64,000 bases of DNA, taken from Nocardioides ungokensis. GTDB lineage: Bacteria; Actinomycetota; Actinomycetes; Propionibacteriales; Nocardioidaceae. Of the stretch, positions 27,183 to 40,661 are shown piece by piece; within the stretch, counting starts at the first letter, position 1; each line of letters opens with the position of its first letter. The notes beneath the pieces were generated by a model. The model ran no database searches. It saw only the letters and a program-made list of their open reading frames with translations, and was not told where the DNA came from. The DNA lies in contig NZ_CP059164.1 in assembly GCF_013466985.1 (NCBI RefSeq), forward strand, positions 2,241,001 to 2,305,000. The letters are read 5' to 3'. The translations under genes and the position numbers were made by a program.

Positions 27183-27200
27183 GTCTAGTCCGGACTCGCG
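27183..27200 (+). promoter_or_regulatory. Upstream block of the second tandem paralogue
   Basis: GTCTAGTC (27183-27190) followed by CTCGCG, 83 nt before ATG 27274, repeats the block at 26654 at almost the same distance from its gene. Confidence 0.4.
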
Positions 27201-27273
27201 ACAGGCGTGTGAGACCTGCGCCGAGTGGGAAGGAGGAGGTGGCACGGGCACCCTTCACCCCCCAGGAGCTGCC

Positions 27274-27690
27274 ATGCTCGCCGCACTCGTCATCGTCAGC
27301 GCGGCGGCGATCGCCGCCAGCTGCGTCGTCTGCTGGGCTGCAGCAGCCGTGACCGGGGGGACCCCGGCCCGCCAGCGCGGTCTCGACCGCCGCCGCGAGG
27401 AGCTCCGCGCGCACCCGGGCCAGGTCAACTCGCTCGACGTCGAGCTCCGGCTCGCGGAGTCGCTGCCCGGCAGCCGTGCCGCCGACGTCTGTCGCGAAGC
27501 CAGGGAGCGCCGGATCCCGGCCCTGGTGCTGTGGACCTGGATCGAGCTGTTCGACGGCGAGCTCCTAGCACTCGCCGTCGAAGCCGGGCTGACGGGGGAG
27601 GAGCTCCTCCACCACGTGGCCACCGGCACTGCGCCCGATCGGCGCTCCCTGGAGATCTTCGCGGCATTCCGCTGCGCGGTCGCGTCCTGA
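27274..27690 (+). CDS. Small membrane protein of unknown function, tandem paralogue 2
   Basis: 138 residues, intact. An N-terminal helix (LAALVIVSAAAIAASCVVCW) is followed by a basic linker (RQRGLDRRREELRAHPGQ) and the conserved domain: DVELRLAESLPGSRAADVCR, PALVLWTWIELFDGELLALA, HHVATGTAPDRRSLEIFAAF. An AGGAG site lies 5-6 nt before ATG 27274. It duplicates the preceding gene including upstream DNA. Likely a type II single-pass membrane protein with a cytoplasmic helical domain; function unknown. Confidence 0.75.
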   Translation: MLAALVIVSAAAIAASCVVCWAAAAVTGGTPARQRGLDRRREELRAHPGQVNSLDVELRLAESLPGSRAADVCREARERRIPALVLWTWIELFDGELLALAVEAGLTGEELLHHVATGTAPDRRSLEIFAAFRCAVAS

Positions 27691-27716
27691 AGGCTTCCCC
27701 CCCCTCGGCCCCAGAC

Positions 27717-28004
27717 CTAGGGCTGCAGCTTGTACAGATCGATGGTCGTCTCCTCAGGGGGAGAGGCGAAGCCGCCCTCGATGCCCGCCTGCATCCGGGG
27801 CATCAGGATCTCGTCGCGGAACCGCTCCCAGCTCTCCTGCGACTCGTGGACGGCCATGATGGTCCAGCCACCGGCCGAGGGTCCGGCCGCGTGGAAGACC
27901 TGGCCGTCGGGGAGTCGGTCCGGGCCGGGGTGGACCGCGGCGATCGACGCTTCGTACTGCTCCTTGGTGCCTCCCGGGAAGTGGTGCACGATTCCGTAGG
28001 CCAT
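27717..28004 (-). CDS. ABM-like (dimeric alpha+beta barrel) small protein
   Basis: 95 residues: MAYGIVHHFPGGTKEQYEAS, then GGWTIMAVHESQESWERFRD, then EETTIDLYKLQP. The pattern is that of antibiotic-biosynthesis monooxygenase-like ferredoxin-fold dimers. No catalytic claim is possible. An AAGGA site lies 9 nt before ATG 28004. Confidence 0.65.
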   Translation of the reverse strand: MAYGIVHHFPGGTKEQYEASIAAVHPGPDRLPDGQVFHAAGPSAGGWTIMAVHESQESWERFRDEILMPRMQAGIEGGFASPPEETTIDLYKLQP

Positions 28005-28164
28005 GACTCGTCCTTCTCACATCGGCTGACGTCAACCCGAGCTGGTGTCTTGGCGGGCGACCGGCCGGGCGTCCACCGGCGACGCTAGCCGCCGTCAGCG
28101 CTCATCGGTTCACCAACTCTGGCGAAGCCTGCACCCCGTCGCGACCGCTGGCGTCGGCTCGTGC

Positions 28165-28839
28165 TCACCAGCCCCGAGCGCGCCACTCCGCCAGGTGCGG
28201 ACGCTCGGCGCCGATGGTGGAGTCGTTGCCGTGGCCCGGGTAGAACCAGGTGGCGTCGGGCAGCCGCTGGAACACCTTGGTCTCGACCTCATCGATGAGC
28301 TGGACGAACGCCGCCTCGTCGCCGAAGGTGTTGCCCACCCCACCGGGGAACAGCGAGTCGCCGGTGAAGAGGTGCGGGTGACCGGCCGGGTCGTCGTACA
28401 GCAGGGCGACGGAGCCGGGCGTGTGCCCGGCGATCGCGATCACCTCGAGCGTGCAGTCACCGACGGCGACGGTGTCGCCCTGTCGCAGCTCACGCCCCAC
28501 CGGGACGCCGGTCTGCTCGGTGATCGCCGCCGCGTCGGGGGCGCCTGCGACGACCTCGGCGCCGGTGGCCCCGACCACGTCGGCCAGGGCCCGGTGGTGG
28601 TCCCAGTGCTGGTGGGTGGTGATCACCGTCGTCAGCCCGGCATCACCGACCAGGGGCAGCAGTCGCTCCGGCTCGGCGGCGGCGTCGACGAGCACCTGGT
28701 CACCGGTGTGCTTGCACCGGAGCAGGTAGCAGTTGTTCGACATCTTCTCGTCGACAGCCAGCTTCGTGATGGTCAGTGCGTCCAGCTCGCGGACGTCGGG
28801 GGAGCCGCCCGGCTCCACCTCTCCCGTGTAGGTCACCAT
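28165..28839 (-). CDS. MBL-fold hydrolase, glyoxalase II-like
   Basis: 224 residues. The dinuclear zinc motif is TTHQHWDHHRAL (HxHxDH), with later ligands in AGHTPGSVALLYDD, LFTGDSLFPGG and YPGHGNDS. This matches glyoxalase II or persulfide-dioxygenase-like thioester hydrolases. Being coupled to a mycothiol-type protein, a mycothiol conjugate is a reasonable substrate (inference). ATG 28839 or GTG 28836 both overlap the stop of the upstream gene (GTGA). Confidence 0.85.
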   Translation of the reverse strand: MVTYTGEVEPGGSPDVRELDALTITKLAVDEKMSNNCYLLRCKHTGDQVLVDAAAEPERLLPLVGDAGLTTVITTHQHWDHHRALADVVGATGAEVVAGAPDAAAITEQTGVPVGRELRQGDTVAVGDCTLEVIAIAGHTPGSVALLYDDPAGHPHLFTGDSLFPGGVGNTFGDEAAFVQLIDEVETKVFQRLPDATWFYPGHGNDSTIGAERPHLAEWRARGW

Positions 28840-29540
28840 GCTCCGATCCGCGGCAGCTCGCCGCCGTCGCTCGTCAGCCCTTCGCCCGCGCCGCGCCCGG
28901 TCAGCCACCAGGCGAGCTCCGCGGTCGTCCCCGACACCGTAGGACCTCCCCCCGACTCCGCGCCGAAGGTCCAGGACCGGTCGGCGTCGGTCGCGCGGGC
29001 GGTGAACGGGGACTCCGAGGGATCCCGCCTGGCCATGGAGTCGATGACCGCCGCCGCGAACTCCGCGGGCCAGTCGGTGCAGGTGTAGCCGGCGTCGAGG
29101 TCGGCGTGGTGGATCTCGACCTCGCGGGTCCGCATTCCGGCCACCGACGAGGCGCGGAAGGTGCGGCCGCCGGGGACTCGCTCGACGGAGGTCGACCAGA
29201 GGTCGTCCGGCACCGCGGCGAGGGCGTCGGCCAGGTCGGTGGTCGCTCCCAGCAGCCGGGTGCGCAGCACGCTGGGCTCCTCACGGGCGAGGTCCTCGAT
29301 GTCGCGGTCCCGGGCCTCCTGCGAGGCGTACATCGGGATCTGTGCGCCCTGGACGATGCCGCTCAGCGCCCCCGACAGTCCCTCGGCGTTCAGGATCAGG
29401 TGGGCGACCACGTGGGACCGGGTCCAGCCCGGGAGCCCGCTGGGCTGGGCCCAGGTGGAGTCCTCGAGCTGGTCGACGGTGCGGATCAGGCGTTGGGAGG
29501 CCTCGGCCAGGAGGTCGGGCTCGGCGTGCGCAGCGGACAT
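28833..29540 (-). CDS. Maleylpyruvate isomerase / mycothiol-dependent family protein (DinB fold)
   Basis: 235 residues. The N-terminal bundle carries [20 protein letters not shown], the signature of the actinobacterial TIGR03083-type family, and [12 protein letters not shown] supplies further His residues for the metal site. A C-terminal domain includes [14 protein letters not shown]. Members use mycothiol as cofactor or transfer it. AAGGAT and a 6-nt gap precede ATG 29540. Translationally coupled to the MBL hydrolase. Confidence 0.8.
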   Translation of the reverse strand: MSAAHAEPDLLAEASQRLIRTVDQLEDSTWAQPSGLPGWTRSHVVAHLILNAEGLSGALSGIVQGAQIPMYASQEARDRDIEDLAREEPSVLRTRLLGATTDLADALAAVPDDLWSTSVERVPGGRTFRASSVAGMRTREVEIHHADLDAGYTCTDWPAEFAAAVIDSMARRDPSESPFTARATDADRSWTFGAESGGGPTVSGTTAELAWWLTGRGAGEGLTSDGGELPRIGAW

Positions 29541-29697
29541 GGGCCCATCCTTGCGTGCGACGTGCGTCACTTCCAACCTCCCCGACCTCACCCTCTCGGG
29601 CGCACGATGGGAGGACTGTCGGCGGCGCGTGTCATTGTTGGCACGTTCTCATCCGATGCCGACCTATGCCAGGCCTAACTTTTGCAGGGGATCGCCA

Positions 29698-32706
<3,009 letters not shown>

Positions 32707-32745
32707 GGTGGCGGGCGACCACCCGCGCGACGAAAGGGAATCACC

Positions 32746-33174
32746 GTGACCGAAGGACTCAGCCGCCGCCGTGCGCTGACGGGTGCCGCCACGGTGGGAC
32801 TCGGACTGCCGCTGCTGGCCGCCTGCGGCGGAGGCAGCGCGGACGGGTCCCCGGGCTCGGGCGCGTCCGGCGGATCGGGGGCCTCAGGGGCCGACCTCGG
32901 GTCGACCTCGGACATCCCGGTCGGGGGTGGCACCGTCTTCGCCGACCAGAAGGTCGTCGTGACGCAGCCGACCCAGGGCGACATCCGGGCCTTCTCGGCG
33001 ATCTGCACCCACCAGGGCTGTCCGGTGTCCAAGGTGACGGACGGGACCATCGTCTGCCCCTGCCACGGCAGCATGTTCTCGATCGAGGACGGCTCCGTGC
33101 AGGGCGGTCCCGCCCCCTCGCCCCTCCCCAAGGTCGAGGTCACCGTCAAGGGCGGCGAGATCAGCCTGGCCTGA
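32746..33174 (+). CDS. Rieske [2Fe-2S] lipoprotein
   Basis: 142 residues from GTG 32746, with an AAAGGGA site. A twin-arginine signal (SRRRALTGAATVGLGLPLLA) ends in the lipobox LAAC, so export by Tat and lipid anchoring are expected. A Gly/Ser linker leads to the Rieske domain with CTHQGC and CPCHGS, giving the two Cys and two His cluster ligands. It lacks cytochrome bc partners nearby and is probably an electron carrier for a surface or periplasmic oxidase. Convergent with the next gene, overlapping it by 14 nt. Confidence 0.92.
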   Translation: MTEGLSRRRALTGAATVGLGLPLLAACGGGSADGSPGSGASGGSGASGADLGSTSDIPVGGGTVFADQKVVVTQPTQGDIRAFSAICTHQGCPVSKVTDGTIVCPCHGSMFSIEDGSVQGGPAPSPLPKVEVTVKGGEISLA

Positions 33175-34456
33175 CGGCCTCCGCGCGGCACGAGTCGCGC
33201 CAGCGCCGGTCGCGGGGGGAGTGGCGCCGGTCGAGCCGGGTGTCGAGCAACCTCCGCGCCTCGTCCAGCCGGCCTGCGCGCAGGAGGGCAGCGATGCGCG
33301 TCTCCTCGACGATCTCGCGCTGGGCGTCGGAGCCGCCGAGCCGGGGGAGCCCCGAGGTCAGGGAGGCGAGGGCGTCGGCGGCGGCCGAGCACGACCCGGC
33401 CTGCATCAGGGCCAGGGCCCGGACCAGTGGCGCGACGACGTCGCGCTGGGTGGGATGGGTGTGCGTCTCCGCCCAGCCGGCGAGCCCGGCCAGCCCCGGT
33501 CCGTCGTCGAGCGCCAGCAGGGCGACCGCCGCGTGCAGCGCGAGGAACGGCGTGGCCGGCCGGGCCAGGACGTCGCGACCGGCCGCGGTGGCGACCGCCT
33601 GCATGCCGGGCACGTCGGTCGCGCCCGGGGTCAGGGCCCAGCGGTAGAGCAGTGATCCGGTGTCCACCAGCGCCCGGCAGCCCAGCACGCCCTCCGGCTG
33701 CAGCTGTCCGTCGTAGCGCGTGCGCACGGCGTCGAGGTCCCCGAGCGACAGCTCGTGCAGGGCCGCGTGCCAGGAGAAGTGGCTGAGGCTGTCGGTCGCG
33801 GCGCCCGCGCCGGTGACCCACGCGTCCATCCAGGACAGGCCGGCCACGTGGTCGCCGGTCTCGTAGTGCGCGTGCGCCCGCGCGTGAGCCGAGTGGCCGG
33901 CGCCCGGCTCCTCGGCCAGCGAGCGGCAGGAGAGCGACATCGCCTCGTCGAAGCGACCCTGCTCCTGGCGGACGAAGGCGAGCAGTCCGGTGAACCACCA
34001 GTCCTCGCCGTACGCCGGGATCGCGTGCTCGACGATCGCCCAGGCCTCGGCAGGCACCTCGGTCACCCCGGCGAACGCGATGGTCGGCACGGCCGTGGAC
34101 AGGAGCAGCGCGTCACGGGGGTGGGCCCGAAGGTGGGCGACGAGGGGACGGGAGTCGCCTCGCAGGTGGGCGTCGACGGCGTGCACGTGGCTGCGCTCGC
34201 GGTCCGTGGCCCGGCCGGCCTGGAGCAGGGCGTCGCGCAGCCGGGCGGCCACGTCGACGGGTGCGCACATCTCGTGCCCGAGCAGCGCCAGCGCGGCGTG
34301 CCCGAGCGCGAACGTCGGGTCGAGGACCACCGCGGTGGCCACCGACTCGACCGCGCCCGTGCGCAGGCGGAGCAGCTCGCCGATGCCGCGGTTGTACGCC
34401 GCCGCGGCCTCGGGGCTCGTGGTCAGGCGGTATCCGTAGCGGTCGCGACACGACAT
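33161..34456 (-). CDS. TTC38-like tetratricopeptide protein
   Basis: 431 residues from ATG 34456; TACTCT and a 6-nt gap precede it, favouring this over the upstream GTG at 34474. The opening DRYGYRLTTSPEAAAAYNRG and a run of helical pairs (AAVALLALDDGPGLAGLAGW, EETRIAALLRAGRLDEARRL) match TTC38-like proteins, an uncharacterised TPR-type family. There is no signal peptide. Function unknown. Confidence 0.7.
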   Translation of the reverse strand: MSCRDRYGYRLTTSPEAAAAYNRGIGELLRLRTGAVESVATAVVLDPTFALGHAALALLGHEMCAPVDVAARLRDALLQAGRATDRERSHVHAVDAHLRGDSRPLVAHLRAHPRDALLLSTAVPTIAFAGVTEVPAEAWAIVEHAIPAYGEDWWFTGLLAFVRQEQGRFDEAMSLSCRSLAEEPGAGHSAHARAHAHYETGDHVAGLSWMDAWVTGAGAATDSLSHFSWHAALHELSLGDLDAVRTRYDGQLQPEGVLGCRALVDTGSLLYRWALTPGATDVPGMQAVATAAGRDVLARPATPFLALHAAVALLALDDGPGLAGLAGWAETHTHPTQRDVVAPLVRALALMQAGSCSAAADALASLTSGLPRLGGSDAQREIVEETRIAALLRAGRLDEARRLLDTRLDRRHSPRDRRWRDSCRAEAVRPG

Positions 34457-34615
34457 AAAACCAGAGTAAGTCACTGAACAATGATTCCCGGCGTGCGTGC
34501 TGGCGTTTCCATCATGGTGCCGGATCTGGCCGCCCGGCCTCCCGTGCCGAACGACCCCTCTTGGTTTGGCCCTCTTGTTGTCGGCGGTGTCCCCGCCGGA
34601 CCGTAGGGTTGCCCC

Positions 34616-36606
34616 GTGCCTGCTCGCTCACCGCGTTCCGCTCGGGGACCGCTGTCCTACCGGCCCGAGCCGGGGTCGATCCCGACCCAGCCGGGGGTCT
34701 ACCGGTTCCGGGACGCCAAGGGCCGGGTCATCTACGTCGGCAAGGCCAAGAACCTGCGCGCCCGGCTGTCGTCGTACTTCCAGGACATCGGCAACCTGCA
34801 CCAGCGCACCGCCACGATGGTGACGACCGCGGGCAGCGTCGAGTGGACCGTGGTCAACACCGAGGTCGAGGCGCTCCAGCTGGAGTATTCCTGGATCAAG
34901 GAGTACGACCCGCGCTTCAACGTGAAGTACCGCGACGACAAGTCCTACCCGTGGCTCGCGGTCACGGTCGGCGAGGAGTTCCCGCGGGTCATGGTCGGTC
35001 GGGGTGCCAAGCGCAAGGGCACCCGCTACTTCGGCCCCTACAGCCACGCCTGGGCGATCCGGGAGACGGTCGACATCCTGCTGCGGGTCTTCCCGATGCG
35101 CTCGTGCAGCAACGGCGTGTTCAGCGCTCCGCCCAGATCGGCCGCCCCTGCCTCCTCGGCTACATCGACAAGTGCTCGGCGCCGTGCGTCGGCAAGGTGA
35201 GCCCCGAGGAGCACCGCGCGATCGTCGACGACTTCTGCGACTTCATGGGCGGGCAGACCCGGCCCTTCATCCGTCGCATCGAGAAGGAGATGTACGCCGC
35301 CTCCGAGGCGCTCGACTTCGAGAAGGCGGCGCGGCTCCGCGACGACCTCGGGGCGATGGAGCGCGCACTGGAGAAGCAGGCCGTGGTGCTCGGCGACGGG
35401 GCGGACGCGGACGTGATCGCCCTGGCCGAGGACCCGCTCGAGGTGGCGGTCCAGGTCTTCTACGTGCGCGGCGGCCGGATCCGCGGCCAGCGCGGCTGGG
35501 TGGCAGACCGCGTCGACGAGGGCGGCACGCCCGAGCTGGTCGAGGACTTCCTGCTGCAGCTCTACGCCGGCGACGCGGACACGATTCCCCGCGAGATCCT
35601 GGTGCCGGCGCTGCCCCCGGACCTCGCGACGTTCGAGCAGCTGCTCGGCGACCTGCGGGGCAGCCGGGTCGCGATCCGGGTGCCCCAGCGCGGCGACAAG
35701 AAGACGCTGCAGGAGACCGTGGCCCGCAACGCGCTCCAGGCGCTGGCGCTGCACAAGACCAGGCGGGCCAGCGACCTGACGACCCGCAACCGCGCCCTGG
35801 AGGAGATCCAGACGGCACTGGAGCTCGACGAGGTGCCGCTGCGCATCGAGTGCTACGACGTCTCCAACCTCCAGGGCACCGAGGTGGTCGCGTCCATGGT
35901 GGTCTTCGAGGACGGCCTGGCCCGCAAGAGCGAGTACCGCCGGTTCGTGATCAAGGGCGTCGACGGCCAGAACGACGTCGCGTCGATGCACGAGGTGATC
36001 ACCCGTCGGTTCCGCCGGCTGCTCGACGAGCAGGCCCGCTCCGAGACCGTCGAGGGCGAGGGCGGGCCGATGCTGGTCGACCCCGAGACCGGCAGGCCGC
36101 GCAAGTTCGCCTACGCACCGGGCCTCGTCGTCGTCGACGGCGGCCCGCCGCAGGTGGCCGCCGCCCAGCGGGCGCTGGACGAGCTCGGCATCGACGACAT
36201 CCCGGTGTGCGGCCTGGCCAAGCGCCTGGAGGAGGTGTGGTTGCCCGGCCAGGAGGACCCGGTCATCCTCGCCCGCTCCTCCGAGGGGCTCTACCTGCTC
36301 CAGCGGGTCCGCGACGAGGCTCACCGGTTCGCGATCACCCACCACCGCTCGCGGCGGTCCAAGACCATGGTCGAGAGCCTGCTCGACGACGTACCGGGCC
36401 TCGGCGAGGTCCGCCGCAAGACGCTGCTCAAGCACTTCGGCTCGCTGAAGAAGCTGCGCGAGGCGAGCGTCGAGGAGATCGCCACCGTGCCCGGGATCGG
36501 CACGCGCACCGCCACCGCAATCAAGGAAGCGGTCGCGGTCAACGCCACCAAGGCTGGCCCCCGGGTCAGCGTCAACACCGCCACCGGCGAGATCGAGGAG
36601 TCCTGA
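34616..36606 (+). CDS. uvrC: UvrABC excinuclease subunit C (one-base deletion as sequenced)
   Basis: About 664 residues when repaired, from GTG 34616 (TAGGGT plus 6-nt gap). GIY-YIG endonuclease domain: [20 protein letters not shown]. Then [20 protein letters not shown], a UVR motif [18 protein letters not shown], the RNase H-like nuclease ([38 protein letters not shown]) and a final helix-hairpin-helix pair ([23 protein letters not shown]). UvrC makes both incisions in nucleotide excision repair. Frame is lost at 35123: TTCAGCGCTCC should read TTCAAGCGCTCC (FKRSAQIG), one A missing. The stop overlaps rapZ (TGATG). Confidence 0.95.
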
Positions 36607-37481
36607 TGACGACAGGCGACACCCATCGCGGCGAGCTGGTCGTGGTGACCGGCATGACGGGTGCCGGCCGCAGCACGGCGGCCAAGGAGCTGGAGGACCT
36701 CGGCTTCTACGTGGTCGACAACATGCCGCCCAGCCTGCTGCGCGACGTCGTCCGGCTGGTCGACGAGAGCCGCGGCACCGAGCAGCCGATCGCGGTGGTG
36801 GTCGACGTGCGCTCCGGCTCCTTCTTCCAGTCCCTGCAGGCCAACCTGGCCCTGGGGGCGACGGGGCGGCGCACCACGCTGGTCTTCCTCGAGGCCGGCG
36901 ACGACGTCCTGGTCCGGCGGCAGGAGGCGGCGCGCCGCCCACACCCGTTGCAGGCAGGCGGTCGCCTGCTCGACGGTCTCCACCGGGAGCGCAAGGTCCT
37001 CGCCGACCTGCGCAGCGAGGCGGACCTGGTCATCGACACGACCTCGCTGAACGTCCACCAGCTCACCGACCGGATCGCGGAGGCGTTCGGCACTCCCGAC
37101 ACGATCCGGCTCAACGTCACCGTGACGAGCTTCGGCTTCAAGTACGGCATCCCGGTGGACGCCGACTTCGTGGCCGACATGCGCTTCCTGCCCAATCCGT
37201 TCTGGGTGCCCGAGCTGCGGCCCGGCACCGGTCGCGACCCGGAGGTCTCCGACTACGTGATGAGCCGGCCGGGTGCGGCGGAGTTCCTCGACGGCTACGT
37301 CCCGGTGCTCCTGGGGGTCGCCGAGGGCTACCTGCGCGAGGGCAAGCGCTTCATGACCGTCGCCGTCGGCTGCACCGGTGGCAAGCACCGCAGCGTGGCG
37401 ATGACCGAGGAGATCGCCCGCCGCCTCCGGGACCGTGGCTACCTCGCCCGGGCCACCCACCGCGACCTCGGGCGCGAGTGA
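36606..37481 (+). CDS. rapZ: RapZ-family RNase adapter / nucleotide-binding protein
   Basis: 291 residues. Walker A is GMTGAGRST (residues 16-24). ARRPHPLQAGGRLLDGLHRE, TVTSFGFKYGIPVDADFVAD, MRFLPNPFW and AVGCTGGKHRSVAMTEEIA are all family signatures. In enteric bacteria RapZ senses GlcN6P and steers GlmZ decay. In actinobacteria the role is less defined but linked to cell wall precursor control. ATG overlaps the uvrC stop, and its own stop overlaps the yvcK start. Confidence 0.95.
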   Translation: MTTGDTHRGELVVVTGMTGAGRSTAAKELEDLGFYVVDNMPPSLLRDVVRLVDESRGTEQPIAVVVDVRSGSFFQSLQANLALGATGRRTTLVFLEAGDDVLVRRQEAARRPHPLQAGGRLLDGLHRERKVLADLRSEADLVIDTTSLNVHQLTDRIAEAFGTPDTIRLNVTVTSFGFKYGIPVDADFVADMRFLPNPFWVPELRPGTGRDPEVSDYVMSRPGAAEFLDGYVPVLLGVAEGYLREGKRFMTVAVGCTGGKHRSVAMTEEIARRLRDRGYLARATHRDLGRE

Positions 37482-38443
37482 TGTCCGACCGCGCCCAGTC
37501 CGCCGTGGCCCTCGGAGGCGGCCACGGCCTGCACACGTCCCTCCAGGCGCTGCGCCACCTCGTCGACGACCTGGTGGTCGACGACCTGTCCGCGATCGTG
37601 ACCGTCGCCGACAACGGCGGGTCGTCAGGCCGGCTGCGCGGGGAGTTCGGGGTGCTACCGCCGGGTGACCTGCGGATGGCGCTGGCCGCCCTCTGCGGCG
37701 AGGACGCGTGGGGGGCCACCTGGGCCCGCGTGCTCCAGCACCGGTTCGCCGGTGAGGGGGAGATGCGCGGCCACGTCGTCGGCAACCTGCTGATCGTCAG
37801 CCTCTGGGAGCAGCTCGGCGACCACGTGCAGGCGCTGGACTGGGTGGGCCGGCTGCTCGGAGCCTCCGGACGGGTGCTGCCGATGGCGCTCACGCCGCTC
37901 GACATCGCCGCCGAGGTGCGCGGCCTGGACCCGGCCGACCCGTTGGCACTGACCACCGTCCGGGGGCAGGTCGAGGTGGCCACCACCGAGGGCGTGATCA
38001 CCTCCGTGCGGCTGGAGCCGGAGCCGGTGGCCTGCCCCGAGGCGGTCGCGGCGATCCTGGCGGCCGACTGGGTGGTGCTCGGTCCCGGGTCGTGGTTCAG
38101 CTCGGTGATCCCGCACCTGGTCGTCCCCGAGCTCCGGGAGGCGCTCGTCCGGACCGACGCCCGGCTCGTCGTCGTGCTCAACCTCGCCGAGCAGGCGGGG
38201 GAGACGCACGGCCTCGGCCCGGAGGAGCACCTCGCCGTGCTCTCCGAGCACGCGCCGGACCTGAAGATCCACACGGTGCTCGCCGACCCCTGCACCGTGA
38301 CGGACCTCGCCGGCCTGGAGCGGGCCGCGGCGTCGTACGGCGCCGCGCTGGTGGTCGAGCACGTCGCCATGGACGACGGGTCTCCCCGGCACGACGTGAC
38401 GAGGCTCGCAGCGGCCTACGAGCGGATCATGGCCCGCGGCTGA
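37481..38443 (+). CDS. yvcK: YvcK/CuvA family gluconeogenesis factor
   Basis: 320 residues. ALGGGHGLHTSLQALRHL, VTVADNGGSSGRLRGEFGVL, PGDLRMALAAL and WVVLGPGSWFSSVIPHLVVP mark the CofD/YvcK fold binding UDP-sugar. The protein is needed for growth on gluconeogenic carbon and for peptidoglycan enzyme placement in Bacillus and mycobacteria. ATG 37481 overlaps the rapZ stop; an in-frame GTG lies 3 nt earlier. Confidence 0.94.
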   Translation: MSDRAQSAVALGGGHGLHTSLQALRHLVDDLVVDDLSAIVTVADNGGSSGRLRGEFGVLPPGDLRMALAALCGEDAWGATWARVLQHRFAGEGEMRGHVVGNLLIVSLWEQLGDHVQALDWVGRLLGASGRVLPMALTPLDIAAEVRGLDPADPLALTTVRGQVEVATTEGVITSVRLEPEPVACPEAVAAILAADWVVLGPGSWFSSVIPHLVVPELREALVRTDARLVVVLNLAEQAGETHGLGPEEHLAVLSEHAPDLKIHTVLADPCTVTDLAGLERAAASYGAALVVEHVAMDDGSPRHDVTRLAAAYERIMARG

Positions 38444-38508
38444 CGCGCCCGGCGCCGGCTCCGACGGGAGGTGTCGAGGGTGATTGACGCGCGTGTAAGG
38501 ATTCCGGC

Positions 38509-39495
38509 ATGGCGATGACGGCACAGGTGAAGGCGGAGCTGTCCAGCACCCAGATCACGAAGACCTGCTGTCGCAAGGCGGAGGTCGCGTCCATGCTGCG
38601 CTTCGCCGGCGGACTCCACATCGTGAGCGGCCGGATCGTGGTCGAGGCGGAGCTGGACACGGGCGCCGCGGCCCGGCGGGTGCGCAAGGACATCGCGGAC
38701 GTCTACGGCCACCAGTCCGACGTGGTGATGGTGCAGGGCAACGGCATCCGCAAGGGGAGCCGCTACATCGTGCGCATCGTCAAGGACGGCGAGGCGCTGG
38801 CGCGGCAGACCGGCCTGCTCGACCAGCGCGGTCGCCCGGTCCGGGGGCTCCCGCCGGCGGTGGTCTCCGGCGGCGGCTGCGACGCGGTCGCCGCCTGGCG
38901 AGGGGCGTTCCTCGCGCACGGCTCGCTCACCGAGCCGGGCCGGTCCTCGGCGCTGGAGGTCACCTGTCCCGGCCCCGAGGCAGCGCTGGCGCTGGTGGGT
39001 GTGGCCCGCAGGCTCGGCATCCAGGCCAAGGCCCGCGAGGTGCGCGGCGTCGACCGCGTGGTGATCCGCGACGGCGACGCGATCGGCCAGCTGCTGACGC
39101 GGCTCGGCGCCCACGAGTCGCTGATGGCCTGGGAGGAGCGTCGGATGCGGCGCGAGGTCCGGGCGACGGCCAACCGGCTCGCGAACTTCGACGACGCCAA
39201 CCTGCGCCGGTCCGCTCGGGCCGCCGTGGCGGCGGGCGCCCGGGTGGAGCGGGCGATGGAGATCCTCGGCGAGGAGGTCCCGGACCACCTCCGGCTGGCC
39301 GGCCACCTGCGCCTGGAGCACAAGCAGGCATCGCTGGAGGAGCTCGGCCAGCTGCACGACCCGGTGCTGACCAAGGACGCGATCGCGGGCCGGATCCGCC
39401 GGCTGCTGGCGATGGCCGACAAGCGCGCCGAGGAGCTCGGCATCCCCGACACCGAGGCCTCGCTGACCCCCGAGATGCTCGCCGACGAGGGCTGA
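38509..39495 (+). CDS. whiA: WhiA sporulation/cell-division regulator
   Basis: 328 residues. N-terminal LAGLIDADG-like part: [55 protein letters not shown]-terminal [23 protein letters not shown], then [17 protein letters not shown]. WhiA with WhiB controls sporulation septation in Streptomyces and is kept in non-sporulating actinobacteria and Bacillus. AAGGAT and a 6-nt gap precede ATG 38509, so it may have its own promoter despite following yvcK by 65 nt. Confidence 0.96.
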   Translation: MAMTAQVKAELSSTQITKTCCRKAEVASMLRFAGGLHIVSGRIVVEAELDTGAAARRVRKDIADVYGHQSDVVMVQGNGIRKGSRYIVRIVKDGEALARQTGLLDQRGRPVRGLPPAVVSGGGCDAVAAWRGAFLAHGSLTEPGRSSALEVTCPGPEAALALVGVARRLGIQAKAREVRGVDRVVIRDGDAIGQLLTRLGAHESLMAWEERRMRREVRATANRLANFDDANLRRSARAAVAAGARVERAMEILGEEVPDHLRLAGHLRLEHKQASLEELGQLHDPVLTKDAIAGRIRRLLAMADKRAEELGIPDTEASLTPEMLADEG

Positions 39496-39518
39496 GGATC
39501 CCCGTACGGCGGGTGTGA

Positions 39519-40658
<1,140 letters not shown>

Positions 40659-40661
40659 CGC

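Noticed and set aside
29541..29697. LexA/SOS box before uvrA
   Set aside because: No TCGAAC-N4-GTTCGA-like palindrome was seen in the 157-nt leader.
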